From assembly GCF_905250085.1 (NCBI RefSeq), contig NZ_CAJNOB010000001.1, forward strand, positions 190,624-254,623: a stretch of DNA of 64,000 nt, written 5' to 3'. Positions 56,543-64,000 of this stretch are shown here, piece by piece; position 1 is the first letter of the stretch, and every line of letters begins with the position of its first letter. The notes beneath the pieces were generated by a model that searched no databases, was not told where the DNA came from, and saw nothing but the letters and a program-made list of their open reading frames with translations. Source of the DNA: Candidatus Methylacidithermus pantelleriae (GTDB taxonomy: Bacteria; Verrucomicrobiota; Verrucomicrobiia; Methylacidiphilales; Methylacidiphilaceae). The position numbers and the translations under genes are program-made.

Positions 56543-56579
56543 AACTGGGAATCGCGCCTAGGGACCTTGTTTTTCGATT

Positions 56580-58133
56580 CTAAGAGGAAAAGCTTTCCGC
56601 AAAATTCTGCACCGCGTCCCGCAGTCTTTCCTCCAAATCCGAATCCAACGCTTTGCGTCGGCGAATGTCTTCTAAGAGACTCGCTTGCCGGGACACCAGG
56701 TATTCTCCCAGTTTTTCCTGGAAGAGCTTGACCTTTTCGATGGGGATCGGATCAAAGAAATGGTTCTGAAGTGCCCACAGGATAGCGACCTGGAGCTCTA
56801 CCGGAACCGGTTGATACTGGCTTTGCTTAAAGACCTCGACAATCCGAGCTCCGCGATCCAGCTTCCCCTTGGTCACAGGATCTAGCTCGGCAGCAAACTG
56901 AGCAAAAGCCGCCAGCTCGCGGTACTGTGCTAGCTCGAGCTTGACTTTCCCTGCCACCTGTTTGATCGCTTTGATTTGAGCGGCCGAACCCACCCGCGAA
57001 ACCGAAAGACCCACGTTAATGGCCGGTCGAATTCCCTGGTAAAACAGATCGGTCTCCAAATAAATCTGGCCGTCGGTGATCGAGATCACATTGGTGGGGA
57101 TGTAAGCAGACACGTCTCCCGCCTGTGTTTCAATAATGGGCAACGCGGTAAGACTACCGTTGCCGCTATGCTCATTAAGCCGAGCTGCCCGCTCCAAGAG
57201 CCGCGAGTGAAGATAGAAAATATCTCCTGGGTATGCCTCCCGTCCCGAAGGGCGTTTTAACACAAGCGAAACCTGCCGGTAGGCCACCGCATGCTTGGAA
57301 AGATCATCATACACAATCAAAGCATCCATGCCGTGATCCATAAACCATTCCCCCATGGCACACCCGGCAAAGGGGGCAAGATACTGCGCCGTGGCCGAAT
57401 CGGACGCAGCCGCAACGACTACAATCGTCCAAGGCATTGCTCCTTCCGATTCCAGCACGTTGAGGATGCGAGCCACGCTGGAATTTTTCTGGCCGATAGC
57501 AACGTAAATGGAATACAACGGCCGAAATCCTTCCTCGTTTTGATAGGCCTTGTTGAGGCGAGCTTGATTAATAATGGTGTCCAGCGCAATCGTTGTCTTT
57601 CCTGTGGACCGATCCCCGATGATCAGCTCTCGCTGCCCTCGCCCAATGGGAATCATGGCGTCAATCGCGACAATCCCTGTCTGGACCGGCTGGTTCACAG
57701 GACGCCGTTTGATAATCCCTGGGGCGATCCTCTCTACCGGGTAGAACGTTTCCGCGGCAATCGGACCCTTCCCATCCAACGGTTCCCCCAGCGCATTGAC
57801 CACGCGACCCAATAACTCCAACCCCGCAGGAACTTGCAAGAGTTGGCCGGTGGCCCGGACCTCGTCACCCTCCCGGATATCCTCAAAGGAGCCCAGCACG
57901 ATAGCACCTACCTCGGTCTCCTCAAGATTGAGGACAAGGGCCCTTTTGGGAGTCCCTAGCTCGGTTCGTCGCTGAGGGAACTCGACCACCTCATGCATCC
58001 CCACATCGCTTAAGCCCTCCATCTTGACGACCCCATCGGCCACCTCACGGACGACTCCCACGTTGGCCCGGACGGGTTCCCGTTTTACCTCTGCCAGCTC
58101 CCGTTCCAGTTCTTCCAGTATCGAAATGGTCAT
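56580..58133 (-). CDS. atpA: ATP synthase alpha subunit
   Basis: The 517-residue non-catalytic regulatory subunit of F1. Visible: [55 protein letters not shown] (Walker A GDRSTGKT near 170), [61 protein letters not shown], and [12 protein letters not shown] (arginine finger region). Length is standard. The N-terminal helix, which normally binds delta, is present but here partners a shortened delta. Confidence 0.97.
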   Translation of the reverse strand: MTISILEELERELAEVKREPVRANVGVVREVADGVVKMEGLSDVGMHEVVEFPQRRTELGTPKRALVLNLEETEVGAIVLGSFEDIREGDEVRATGQLLQVPAGLELLGRVVNALGEPLDGKGPIAAETFYPVERIAPGIIKRRPVNQPVQTGIVAIDAMIPIGRGQRELIIGDRSTGKTTIALDTIINQARLNKAYQNEEGFRPLYSIYVAIGQKNSSVARILNVLESEGAMPWTIVVVAAASDSATAQYLAPFAGCAMGEWFMDHGMDALIVYDDLSKHAVAYRQVSLVLKRPSGREAYPGDIFYLHSRLLERAARLNEHSGNGSLTALPIIETQAGDVSAYIPTNVISITDGQIYLETDLFYQGIRPAINVGLSVSRVGSAAQIKAIKQVAGKVKLELAQYRELAAFAQFAAELDPVTKGKLDRGARIVEVFKQSQYQPVPVELQVAILWALQNHFFDPIPIEKVKLFQEKLGEYLVSRQASLLEDIRRRKALDSDLEERLRDAVQNFAESFSS

Positions 58134-58191
58134 CTTGGCCCTCCTCTTACCTATCGTCTAACGCCTCGATTTGCCCCTGACCGCCTCTCCG

Positions 58192-58584
58192 TCACACCAA
58201 GACCTCCTCCAATCGCTTCAACCTTGCCCGAAGCGAACCATCCCAAAGCTGGGAACCTACCTGGATGCGTAAACCTGCAATAAGATCTGGATCGACGTGA
58301 AACTCTCGCGCCAGGGGAGACCCAAATCGCTCTTCAAGGCGGCGGAAAATCTCCTCCCCTTCGTCGGGGAGTGGCTGGGCCGAAGTCACCCGGAAGGTCC
58401 TCCGGCTGATTTCACAGGCAACCAGTTGTCGTAACCGCACAAGCACCGCTCGGTAACCTCTGGGTCTTTGCTGCAAGAACTCCCGGACCACGACCCGGAA
58501 CTTCTCCGGATCCAGTTCTCCTTCCAGCAAACACTGGCGGAAAAGGCTTTTGGCCTTCTTTTTGGCTTCCCTTCCGACCTTCAT
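58192..58584 (-). CDS. atpH: ATP synthase delta subunit, short form
   Basis: The 130-residue product aligns with the central and C-terminal parts of F1 delta: RAVLVRLRQLVACE, then RTFRVTSAQPL, ERFGSPLAREFHVDPDLIAGLRIQVGSQLWDGSLRARLKRLEEVL. The typical family length is about 175-180, so about 45 residues of the N-terminal helical bundle are missing. The region upstream (50 bases to atpF) has no room for a longer in-frame start. It lies in its expected place between atpF and atpA. It forms part of the peripheral stalk. Confidence 0.88.
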   Translation of the reverse strand: MKVGREAKKKAKSLFRQCLLEGELDPEKFRVVVREFLQQRPRGYRAVLVRLRQLVACEISRRTFRVTSAQPLPDEGEEIFRRLEERFGSPLAREFHVDPDLIAGLRIQVGSQLWDGSLRARLKRLEEVLV

Positions 58585-58634
58585 CCCGTCTCCCCAAAGC
58601 CTCTCGGGCGAGCTTTCTCCCTCCCTGCAGGAGG

Positions 58635-59138
58635 CTAGTTCCGCTCCAGCTCAGCCAGTGTTTCTTCCTGAAGTCTCCGGTGATCCTCCTGCGTTAGAAC
58701 CTTACCTGAAACCCTGGAAGTTAATTCCACGACCAAGCGCACCACCTGCCGCCGAACCTCAGCGAGGGTTTGTTCCCGTTCCCGAGCGGCAAGCTCCCGG
58801 GCTTTCGCTAAAATTTGCTCCGATTCCTGCAAGGCCCGGTCCAAATAGCGCTGTCCTTGCACCTCGGCGGCCCGTTGTGCCTCCTCGATAATCTGGCTCG
58901 CCCGCTGGTTCGCCTCCATGACGATGGCTTTGCGCTTGGCTTCAGCCTCCGCTAGGAGCCGATCGATCTCCTCGGCCTTGCGAAGACTCTCGGCGATCCG
59001 CTCCCTGCGCTCTTCCAAAAGTCGCAAAATCGGGCGGTAGGCATACCGCTGGAGCACAAAAAGAACGATCGCAAAATTGAGCGTCTGGGCCAAGAGCTTC
59101 GGCCAGGAAATCCCCAGCTGGAGGAGTGTTTCTTCCAT
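58635..59138 (-). CDS. atpF: ATP synthase subunit b
   Basis: The 167-residue peripheral stalk subunit. One N-terminal membrane helix (about 12-32, LAQTLNFAIVLFVLQRYAYRPI) leads into a long charged helix rich in Glu/Arg/Ala (ERIAESLRKAEEIDRLLAEAEAKRKAIV). The TLNFAIVLFVL pattern and length fit. A single b gene suggests a b2 homodimer. It is between atpE and atpH. Confidence 0.94.
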   Translation of the reverse strand: MEETLLQLGISWPKLLAQTLNFAIVLFVLQRYAYRPILRLLEERRERIAESLRKAEEIDRLLAEAEAKRKAIVMEANQRASQIIEEAQRAAEVQGQRYLDRALQESEQILAKARELAAREREQTLAEVRRQVVRLVVELTSRVSGKVLTQEDHRRLQEETLAELERN

Positions 59139-59168
59139 AAAAAAATCCCTAGCCCTTTCCTTTTGTCC

Positions 59169-59372
59169 CTACTTGCTCACCACAAAGTACACCATAATAG
59201 CCAGTCCCTCCGCAAAGGCCATCCCCAAAATCCCCAGAGTGAAAATCTGCCCAAAGGCCCCCGGATTGCGCCCGATGGCCTCCGCCGCTTTTCCAGCCGT
59301 AAGACCAACTCCAATCGCGGCCCCCAATCCTGCCAGTCCAACGCCAATGTTACCCGTAATTTCTGCTAGCAT
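59169..59372 (-). CDS. atpE: ATP synthase subunit c
   Basis: The 67-residue hairpin proteolipid forms the rotor ring. The first helix is Gly/Ala-rich (GVGLAGLGAAIGVGLTAGKAAEAI), then the polar loop GRNPGA, then the second helix with the essential carboxylate in GMAFAEGLAIMVYFVV. The first helix lacks the Gln of sodium-type rings, so proton coupling is likely. The ATG at 59372 follows AAAGGAGGAGAAG, an excellent ribosome-binding site; the longer frame to 59435 adds a basic non-conserved stretch and is rejected. Confidence 0.95.
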   Translation of the reverse strand: MLAEITGNIGVGLAGLGAAIGVGLTAGKAAEAIGRNPGAFGQIFTLGILGMAFAEGLAIMVYFVVSK

Positions 59373-59474
59373 CTTCTCCTCCTTTTGTCCCTGCTGCTTT
59401 CGATGACTTTTCCCCCTATTTCTTCTCCTTTTCACCCGGTTTTCGTTTTTGATCCCTATCTCCCTGCCAATCCC

Positions 59475-60326
59475 CTACTTGTGAGGATGGGCTTCCTCAA
59501 TATGGGAGCAAGTCGTCGCCGTAAAAGCAATGGTCAAGAGCGAAAAAACCATCGCCTGGGCCACCGCAACCAGGACTTCCAAAAAGTAAAACGGTACCGC
59601 CGGAAGTCCCCAGAGATAGCCCAGCATGACGTCCAAAACCGCTTCTCCCGCAAAGATATTTCCATATAGCCGGACTGAAAGCGCCACGGGCCGGATAAGA
59701 ATGGAGATAATCTCAATGAACCCCACGGCCACAAAAATGAGAGCTAAGGGGATGGCGATCCAACCTCTAAGCCCCCCCTTGGGCCCGAACAAATGCAAAA
59801 GAAGCCCCTTGGGCCCCTGGTAGCGGATCGTCCACCACGTGTTGGTCAGAAAAAAAACCAGAGCCATCCCTCCGGTAAGATTCGCATCGGAGGTGGGAGG
59901 GCGAAGCAGCGGAACGGCCGTTTCTCGAAGGGCGGCCGGGAGCGGATTGGAAGGGTCCGGTACTCCCCATCCGATGCTTCCGACTCCGGGAAGAAGATCG
60001 GTCATATTACAAAGGAGAATAAAGATAAAAAAGGTCGCCACCACCGGAAAGGCCCAATTGGCTACCTTGGGTTCCAGTAACCCCTTGGTCATCGCTTCAA
60101 GCCCCTCGACGCATGCTTCGATCAGGTTTTGCAACCCGCTAGGAACCAGGGTAAGCTTCCGGGTACCCAGGCGAATGAAAAGGAATAAAAGCCCGGCCAC
60201 CACCCAGGTAGCGATCATGGAATTGGTGATGGGAATGGGCCCAAGGGAAAAAACGACCTCGGCTGCCGGGTTAAGCACCGGCGCCTTTTGCCCGGATGAG
60301 GCGACCGCTAGAAAAAGTCCTTTCAC
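59475..60326 (-). CDS. atpB: ATP synthase subunit a
   Basis: The 283-residue stator subunit holding the proton half-channels. Helices include MIATWVVAGLLFLFIRLG, ATFFIFILLCNMTDLLPG and FVAVGFIEIISILIRPVALSVRLYGNIFAGEAVL, with the essential arginine in ALSVRLYGN; the last helices contain EVLVAVAQAMVFSLLTIAFTAT. It starts with GTG at 60326 and is the first gene of the operon; no atpI precedes it. The operon promoter should lie in the 197 bases before nadC. Confidence 0.95.
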   Translation of the reverse strand: MKGLFLAVASSGQKAPVLNPAAEVVFSLGPIPITNSMIATWVVAGLLFLFIRLGTRKLTLVPSGLQNLIEACVEGLEAMTKGLLEPKVANWAFPVVATFFIFILLCNMTDLLPGVGSIGWGVPDPSNPLPAALRETAVPLLRPPTSDANLTGGMALVFFLTNTWWTIRYQGPKGLLLHLFGPKGGLRGWIAIPLALIFVAVGFIEIISILIRPVALSVRLYGNIFAGEAVLDVMLGYLWGLPAVPFYFLEVLVAVAQAMVFSLLTIAFTATTCSHIEEAHPHK

Positions 60327-60523
60327 AACTGGGAAGCTTCCTATACGGCCCAGACCAGGATTGCAAACGTTTTTTTGGTGCCAAACTCGTTTTTTTGTAA
60401 AGCTGTGCTAATACCAAAGCCCGATGGTCTCTGCCCTAAACTCTGTTGCCGCTTTTGGTATTGCGCGCAACGCCGAGGACACAACGTTTACTGATTGTAG
60501 GGAAAGCCGAGGCCCTGGACCGC

Positions 60524-61483
60524 ATGACGACTATTAGCGGTTCCAAAGATTCCACGCCCCAACCCCTTCGATGGGAACGGTTGTGGGATTCCCACCAGAA
60601 AGAAATCCAACGCCTGATCCGTGCCGCTTTCCGGGAGGATTGTGGGCCCTTCCAGGGTGCCCACTGGGAAAAGCTTTCTCAAAAGGATGTCACAACCCGG
60701 TGGTTCGTCCCGCCGGGGACAAGGGCTCAAGCGCGGGTTGTGGCCAAGGAACCCTGCGTGGTTTGTGGAGTAGCCCTCGCCGCTTTGTGTTTTCGCAAGC
60801 TGGATCCCTCGATCCAGTGGGTTGGTCAGGTTGCAGAAGGAGAGCGGGTGGAGGCGGGGCAAGTGGTGCTCACCGTCGTAGGCCATTTGCAAGCGATCGC
60901 TACCGCGGAGCGGGTCGCACTGAATTTCCTAGGACGCCTTTCCGGAATAGCCACCATGGCGCGCAACTTGGTTGAGGCTCTCGGGGGGGCCAGGGTAACC
61001 CTTTTGGATACTCGAAAAACAACTCCCGGGCTGCGGATCTTAGAAAAATATGCCGTGGCTTGTGGGGGGATGGAGAATCATCGTTGGACGCTGGGCGAGA
61101 TGGTGCTCCTAAAGGACACCCACCTTGTATATTACCGGAACGAGAACTGGAAGGAGCTAGCGGAAAGGATTAGCCAGTTCCGGCAGCGTTTTCCCGGGGT
61201 TCCAGTGTGGATCGAAGCCGAAACTCTTGGGGAGGCACGTCAGTTCGCCAGCCTTGGGGTGGATGGCATCTTGCTTGACAATTTTTCCCTTGAGGAACTG
61301 CGTCAGGCGGTGAACGAGCTAGGAAAAAAGGTACAGCTAGAAGCATCTGGCGGAATCGGGTTAGGCAACCTGCGGGAGGTAGCCCAGACGGGGGTGGTAC
61401 GGATTTCGCTTGGTCAAGTGACTCGAGCGGCAGTATGGAGCGATTTTTCCTTGCAAACCGAGCTTTTGTCCCCTTCCGGCTAA
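60524..61483 (+). CDS. nadC: Nicotinate-nucleotide pyrophosphorylase (carboxylating)
   Basis: NadC converts quinolinate and PRPP to nicotinate mononucleotide in de novo NAD synthesis. The 319-residue product shows AREDCGPFQGAHWEKLSQKDVTT-like FREDCGPF at the start, ARVVAKEPCVVCGVALA, ATAERVALNFLGRLSGIAT, then the catalytic TRKTTPGLRILEKYAVACGG and HRWTLGEMVLLKDTH, and EASGGIGLGNLREVAQTGV. The ATG at 60524 is preferred over 60446, because upstream codons have no family counterpart. It is divergent from atpB. No nadA or nadB is in the window. Confidence 0.94.
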   Translation: MTTISGSKDSTPQPLRWERLWDSHQKEIQRLIRAAFREDCGPFQGAHWEKLSQKDVTTRWFVPPGTRAQARVVAKEPCVVCGVALAALCFRKLDPSIQWVGQVAEGERVEAGQVVLTVVGHLQAIATAERVALNFLGRLSGIATMARNLVEALGGARVTLLDTRKTTPGLRILEKYAVACGGMENHRWTLGEMVLLKDTHLVYYRNENWKELAERISQFRQRFPGVPVWIEAETLGEARQFASLGVDGILLDNFSLEELRQAVNELGKKVQLEASGGIGLGNLREVAQTGVVRISLGQVTRAAVWSDFSLQTELLSPSG

Positions 61484-61550
61484 AAGACCCCCGGGGTGGG
61501 GGAAGAGGAAAATCTTTGTCAGTGGCCTTCGTAACGGAGTACGTTTTGCT

Positions 61551-62234
61551 ATGACGTGGGTTTCTCCCCCGCCGGCTCGATTCCATGGGGCGCTCTTCGA
61601 TCATCTGCGTCGGTCCCCGGTGACCTATTTCCTTGTGGCAAGCAACTTCTCGGTGTACCTCGTTCAACTGGTCGCCATTTTCTTTTTTGGATCGGTCCGG
61701 TTTCGAAGCCTTTTTTCGTTGAGTTTGGATGGCTTGGCCCGGGGATGGTACTGGCAGGGCCTAACCTACGCCTGGCTCCACGCAGAATTTTTACCCTTTC
61801 ACCTCTTTCTCAATGTTCTTTTGATCTACATTTTGGGGTGGGAGCTGGAAAGTCTTCTCGGGAGCTTGCGATTTGCTCTTTTGTACCTGGGCAGCGTATT
61901 GGCAGGTGCGGCGGGGTGGTTCGTAGCGGATCCGGGAGACATGCAGGGAGTCATGGGTGCCAGCGGTGCCGTCTTTGGGTTAATCACCGGTTTTGCTTCC
62001 TTGCGTGCGACGGAACGATTCTGGGTCCTTTTCCCTATCCCGGTGGTCGCCAGCGCTCGAACGCTTGCTTGGCTTTTGGTGGCCTTTGAAGCCCTTTGCC
62101 AGCTGTTCCATTGGATGCCCCAGGTGGCCCATTCAGCTCACCTGGGAGGGGCGATTTTCGGTTATCTTTTTGTCCGGCTCCTCCCTCTGACTCCTCCTTG
62201 GCAGGTGCCCTCCTACCAAGCCCAGGCACGATGA
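61551..62234 (+). CDS. Rhomboid-family intramembrane serine protease
   Basis: The 227-residue membrane protein of about six helices shows the rhomboid active site: the oxyanion-helper segment HLFLN at His84/Asn88, the nucleophile Ser138 in GASGAVFG, and the base His197 in SAHLGGAIFG. WRGxx-like WYWQGLTYAWLH begins the L1 region. It cleaves membrane proteins within the bilayer; the substrate is unknown. Its stop overlaps the thrB start (ATGA), which implies translational coupling to an unrelated biosynthetic gene. Confidence 0.92.
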   Translation: MTWVSPPPARFHGALFDHLRRSPVTYFLVASNFSVYLVQLVAIFFFGSVRFRSLFSLSLDGLARGWYWQGLTYAWLHAEFLPFHLFLNVLLIYILGWELESLLGSLRFALLYLGSVLAGAAGWFVADPGDMQGVMGASGAVFGLITGFASLRATERFWVLFPIPVVASARTLAWLLVAFEALCQLFHWMPQVAHSAHLGGAIFGYLFVRLLPLTPPWQVPSYQAQAR

Positions 62235-63142
62235 GGGAGGCGAAGCGAAAGGACTGGGGACGGGAAGTCCGTTCCGTGTGGGTGCGGGTTCCGGCGAGCA
62301 CAGCGAACCTGGGCCCCGGGTTCGATACTTTGGGGTTGGGCTTGGCCCTGTATAACGTTTTTCGGGTTGAGCGTAATGATCCGGGCTCCATCTCCCCTCC
62401 CGAACTCCCTCCTCTTGTTCGCCAGGTAGCGGAACTTTTTTTTGTGCAATCCCAAACGGAGGCTTTTCCCTTCCAGTGGAATTGCGTGCAACAAGAAATC
62501 CCTCTGGCTCGAGGGCTCGGGAGTAGCGCTGCCGCGCGGGTAGCCGTTCTTGCGGCTCTGGTCAAGCTTGCGGGGATTGCGTGGAACCGGGAGCAACTGG
62601 CCCGCTGGGCGGCCCAGCTGGAAGGGCATCCTGATAACGCGCTGCCTTGCGCACTGGGCGGGTTTGTCGCTTCTACGTCGGGAGGGGCGCGCTTTTTACG
62701 AATCCCGCTTCCCAAGCATTTTCGTGTCGTGCTTTTTATCCCCTCCCAGGAGCTCTCCACGGAGAGTGCGCGAAAAGTTCTCCCTGCGGCCATTCCGCTC
62801 ACTGACGCTGTGTCGAACCTAGGGAGGGCGGTTGTACTGGCTGGTCAATTCTTTGGGAGAAAGTGGCAATTAAGCCCAGATCTTTTCGAGGATGTTTGGC
62901 ACCAGCCTGTCCGCACACGCCTGCTTCCCTACTGGGAAGCCATAAAAAAAGCGGCTCTAGAGGCTGGAGCTCAGGGTTTTTGGTTGAGCGGTTCTGGGCC
63001 CACTCTTGCCGCCTTGGCCATGCGAAACACCCGGAGAGTGAAAGAGGCCATGGCGGAAGCCGCCTCGCGCCAACGCGTTTGCGGGCAAGTCCAGGTGGTG
63101 GGCCCCGATAACTCTGGCGTGCGGATCCTTCGGGTCGCATGA
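62231..63142 (+). CDS. thrB: Homoserine kinase
   Basis: ThrB phosphorylates homoserine for threonine synthesis. The 303-residue GHMP kinase shows VRVPASTANLGPGFDTLGLGLAL at its start (motif 1), the ATP loop IPLARGLGSSAAARVAVLAAL near 85-105 (motif 2), EGHPDNALPCALGGFV, and the C-terminal motif GFWLSGSGPTLAAL (motif 3). The ATG at 62231 overlaps the rhomboid stop; a longer frame starting at 62096 lies in that gene and is rejected. It is followed by 141 bases before the convergent ATPase gene. Confidence 0.95.
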   Translation: MREAKRKDWGREVRSVWVRVPASTANLGPGFDTLGLGLALYNVFRVERNDPGSISPPELPPLVRQVAELFFVQSQTEAFPFQWNCVQQEIPLARGLGSSAAARVAVLAALVKLAGIAWNREQLARWAAQLEGHPDNALPCALGGFVASTSGGARFLRIPLPKHFRVVLFIPSQELSTESARKVLPAAIPLTDAVSNLGRAVVLAGQFFGRKWQLSPDLFEDVWHQPVRTRLLPYWEAIKKAALEAGAQGFWLSGSGPTLAALAMRNTRRVKEAMAEAASRQRVCGQVQVVGPDNSGVRILRVA

Positions 63143-63283
63143 ACCGGGCCAACGAGCGCTTCGGAATAGAAAAGCGTTTCGGGCACGCGTTTTCTCCAAG
63201 CACCGCAGAGATTCTACCAAGAGGCTGCCGAAGCTCTGCTTGCGATACCCGTTGGCAGCTTTTTTAACGGTCAAAAGATGGCG

Positions 63284-63991
63284 CTAGAGGAAATCGGCTG
63301 CCTTCTCCAGCTGCTCGAAAGCTGAACGCAGAAAGGTCTTGACCCTTTGGCGCGTCCCCAAATCGAGCCGATCGTCCATGGTAGCAGCTCTCCAAGCAAG
63401 GTTCTCCGCGTCGACTTGTAAGAAGGCAGGGCTTGCCAGTGCGGGTAGGCTGATCTCCACCGACCGGTACCGCTTGAGGAGACTGGGAGCCCGGCTCCGA
63501 TCATACAGGCCAAAGGCGTCCTGGCCAAAGTACTGGTTTTTGACCACCACGTACTTGGCCTTGTCTTTGAGACTTTCAAGCGTTTGACACACAATGTCGA
63601 TCGAATCTTGGAGCGGTCCGATGACCAAAGCCACCGTGAGGGTAAAGGGAAGCTCGTCCTGCAACGCGAGAAGATCCACATCGTCCATCCAACGCTGCAC
63701 GAGTTCTCCGCTGCGGGCTCCTAGATCCACGATAAGCCGATCGTAGGGCTTGGTTAGCCCTGATAGGATCGAGTCAATGCTTTGCACTTGGTAAAGCGAA
63801 ACCGTGCTCACCCGGTCTTTGTAACAACGAAATAGGGGACCTCGGTTGGCATCACAGTCGTATCCATGCCAGGGAATAAAGTGTTCCGTATAAAACTCCG
63901 CCAGGGTACGGGCAAAAGTGCTTTTGCCGACACCCCCTTTTTCCCCGTGAACTAGGATTAACCGTTTACCCTCGGTTTTATGGGTCGTCAT
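63284..63991 (-). CDS. ParA/MinD-like ATPase, orphan
   Basis: The 235-residue P-loop ATPase has a deviant Walker A, HGEKGGVGKSTFA, near residues 15-27. A Walker A'-like aspartate lies in WHGYDCDANRG and a Walker B-like strand in YDRLIVDLGARSGE near 83-96. Such proteins partition DNA or position complexes, or serve plasmid mobilisation. The middle and C-terminal parts (KDKAKYVVVKNQYFGQDAF) fit ATPases of the TraL/MobD-like kind as well as ParA. No ParB or relaxase is in view, and the region beyond the right edge is unseen. The ATG at 63991 is near the window end but the gene appears complete. Confidence 0.78.
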   Translation of the reverse strand: MTTHKTEGKRLILVHGEKGGVGKSTFARTLAEFYTEHFIPWHGYDCDANRGPLFRCYKDRVSTVSLYQVQSIDSILSGLTKPYDRLIVDLGARSGELVQRWMDDVDLLALQDELPFTLTVALVIGPLQDSIDIVCQTLESLKDKAKYVVVKNQYFGQDAFGLYDRSRAPSLLKRYRSVEISLPALASPAFLQVDAENLAWRAATMDDRLDLGTRQRVKTFLRSAFEQLEKAADFL

Positions 63992-64000
63992 AGCTTTTTT

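Noticed and set aside
59169-59372. Sodium-coupled ATP synthase ring
   Set aside because: The first helix of subunit c lacks the glutamine of sodium-type rings, and the carboxylate helix is of the proton type.
60327-60523. Sigma70-like promoter for the atp operon (TTTGCA, 16 bases, TATAGG on the minus strand)
   Set aside because: Only four of six bases match in each box and the start would leave a leader of about seven bases before atpB.

Overview
The window looks like chromosomal DNA of a Gram-negative, aerobically respiring bacterium, most plausibly a verrucomicrobial or related PVC lineage, perhaps close to the acidophilic methanotroph family Methylacidiphilaceae. This is inference. It rests on an alternative complex III (ActABCDEF) fused to cytochrome oxidase genes, a canonical F-type ATP synthase operon with a very short delta subunit, exported coiled-coil/TPR proteins, dTDP-rhamnose genes and decayed TnpB-related genes. 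No rRNA or taxonomic marker is present, and no methane-oxidation gene is seen.

Layout. 1-1.36 kb: a decayed TnpB-related transposon gene, then thiE. 2.2-5.5 kb (minus): ychF followed by an exported coiled-coil/TPR protein. 5.9-16.5 kb (plus): a tightly packed run of two TolC-like outer-membrane channels, a membrane-fusion adaptor, an FtsX-type permease, an ABC ATPase, a family 2 glycosyltransferase, a bifunctional-type rhamnose epimerase/reductase, rmlB and rmlA. This run may make and export a rhamnosylated product. A paralogue of the coiled-coil/TPR protein converges on rmlA and overlaps its 3' end. 18.5-19.7 kb: a DegT-type sugar aminotransferase. 20.5-25.2 kb: dnaE overlapping aroB. 27.2-29.7 kb: topoisomerase III. 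About 25.2-27.2, 29.7-31.2 and 33.7-35.0 kb are long gene-poor stretches, one holding a second decayed TnpB gene. 31.2-33.7 kb: a TonB-dependent receptor. 35.0-39.5 kb (minus): a Wzc-like polysaccharide chain-length protein with a degenerate kinase domain, and an amino-acid ABC importer. 40.1-40.3 kb: two divergent tRNA genes (Pro-CGG, Met-CAT).

40.6-52.0 kb is the respiratory block: actABCDEF, a small anchored protein, oxidase subunit III, subunit IV, two small membrane proteins, subunit II and another small membrane protein. The catalytic oxidase subunit I is absent from the block. 52.3-53.5 kb: an alpha-oxoamine synthase. 53.7-60.3 kb (minus): atpBEFHAGDC. ACIII and the oxidase would move electrons from quinol to oxygen and pump protons; the ATP synthase next door uses the gradient. 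60.5-63.1 kb: nadC, a rhomboid protease and thrB. The right edge carries a lone ParA/MinD-like ATPase. No transcriptional regulator, two-component system or CRISPR array is recognisable in the 64 kb.
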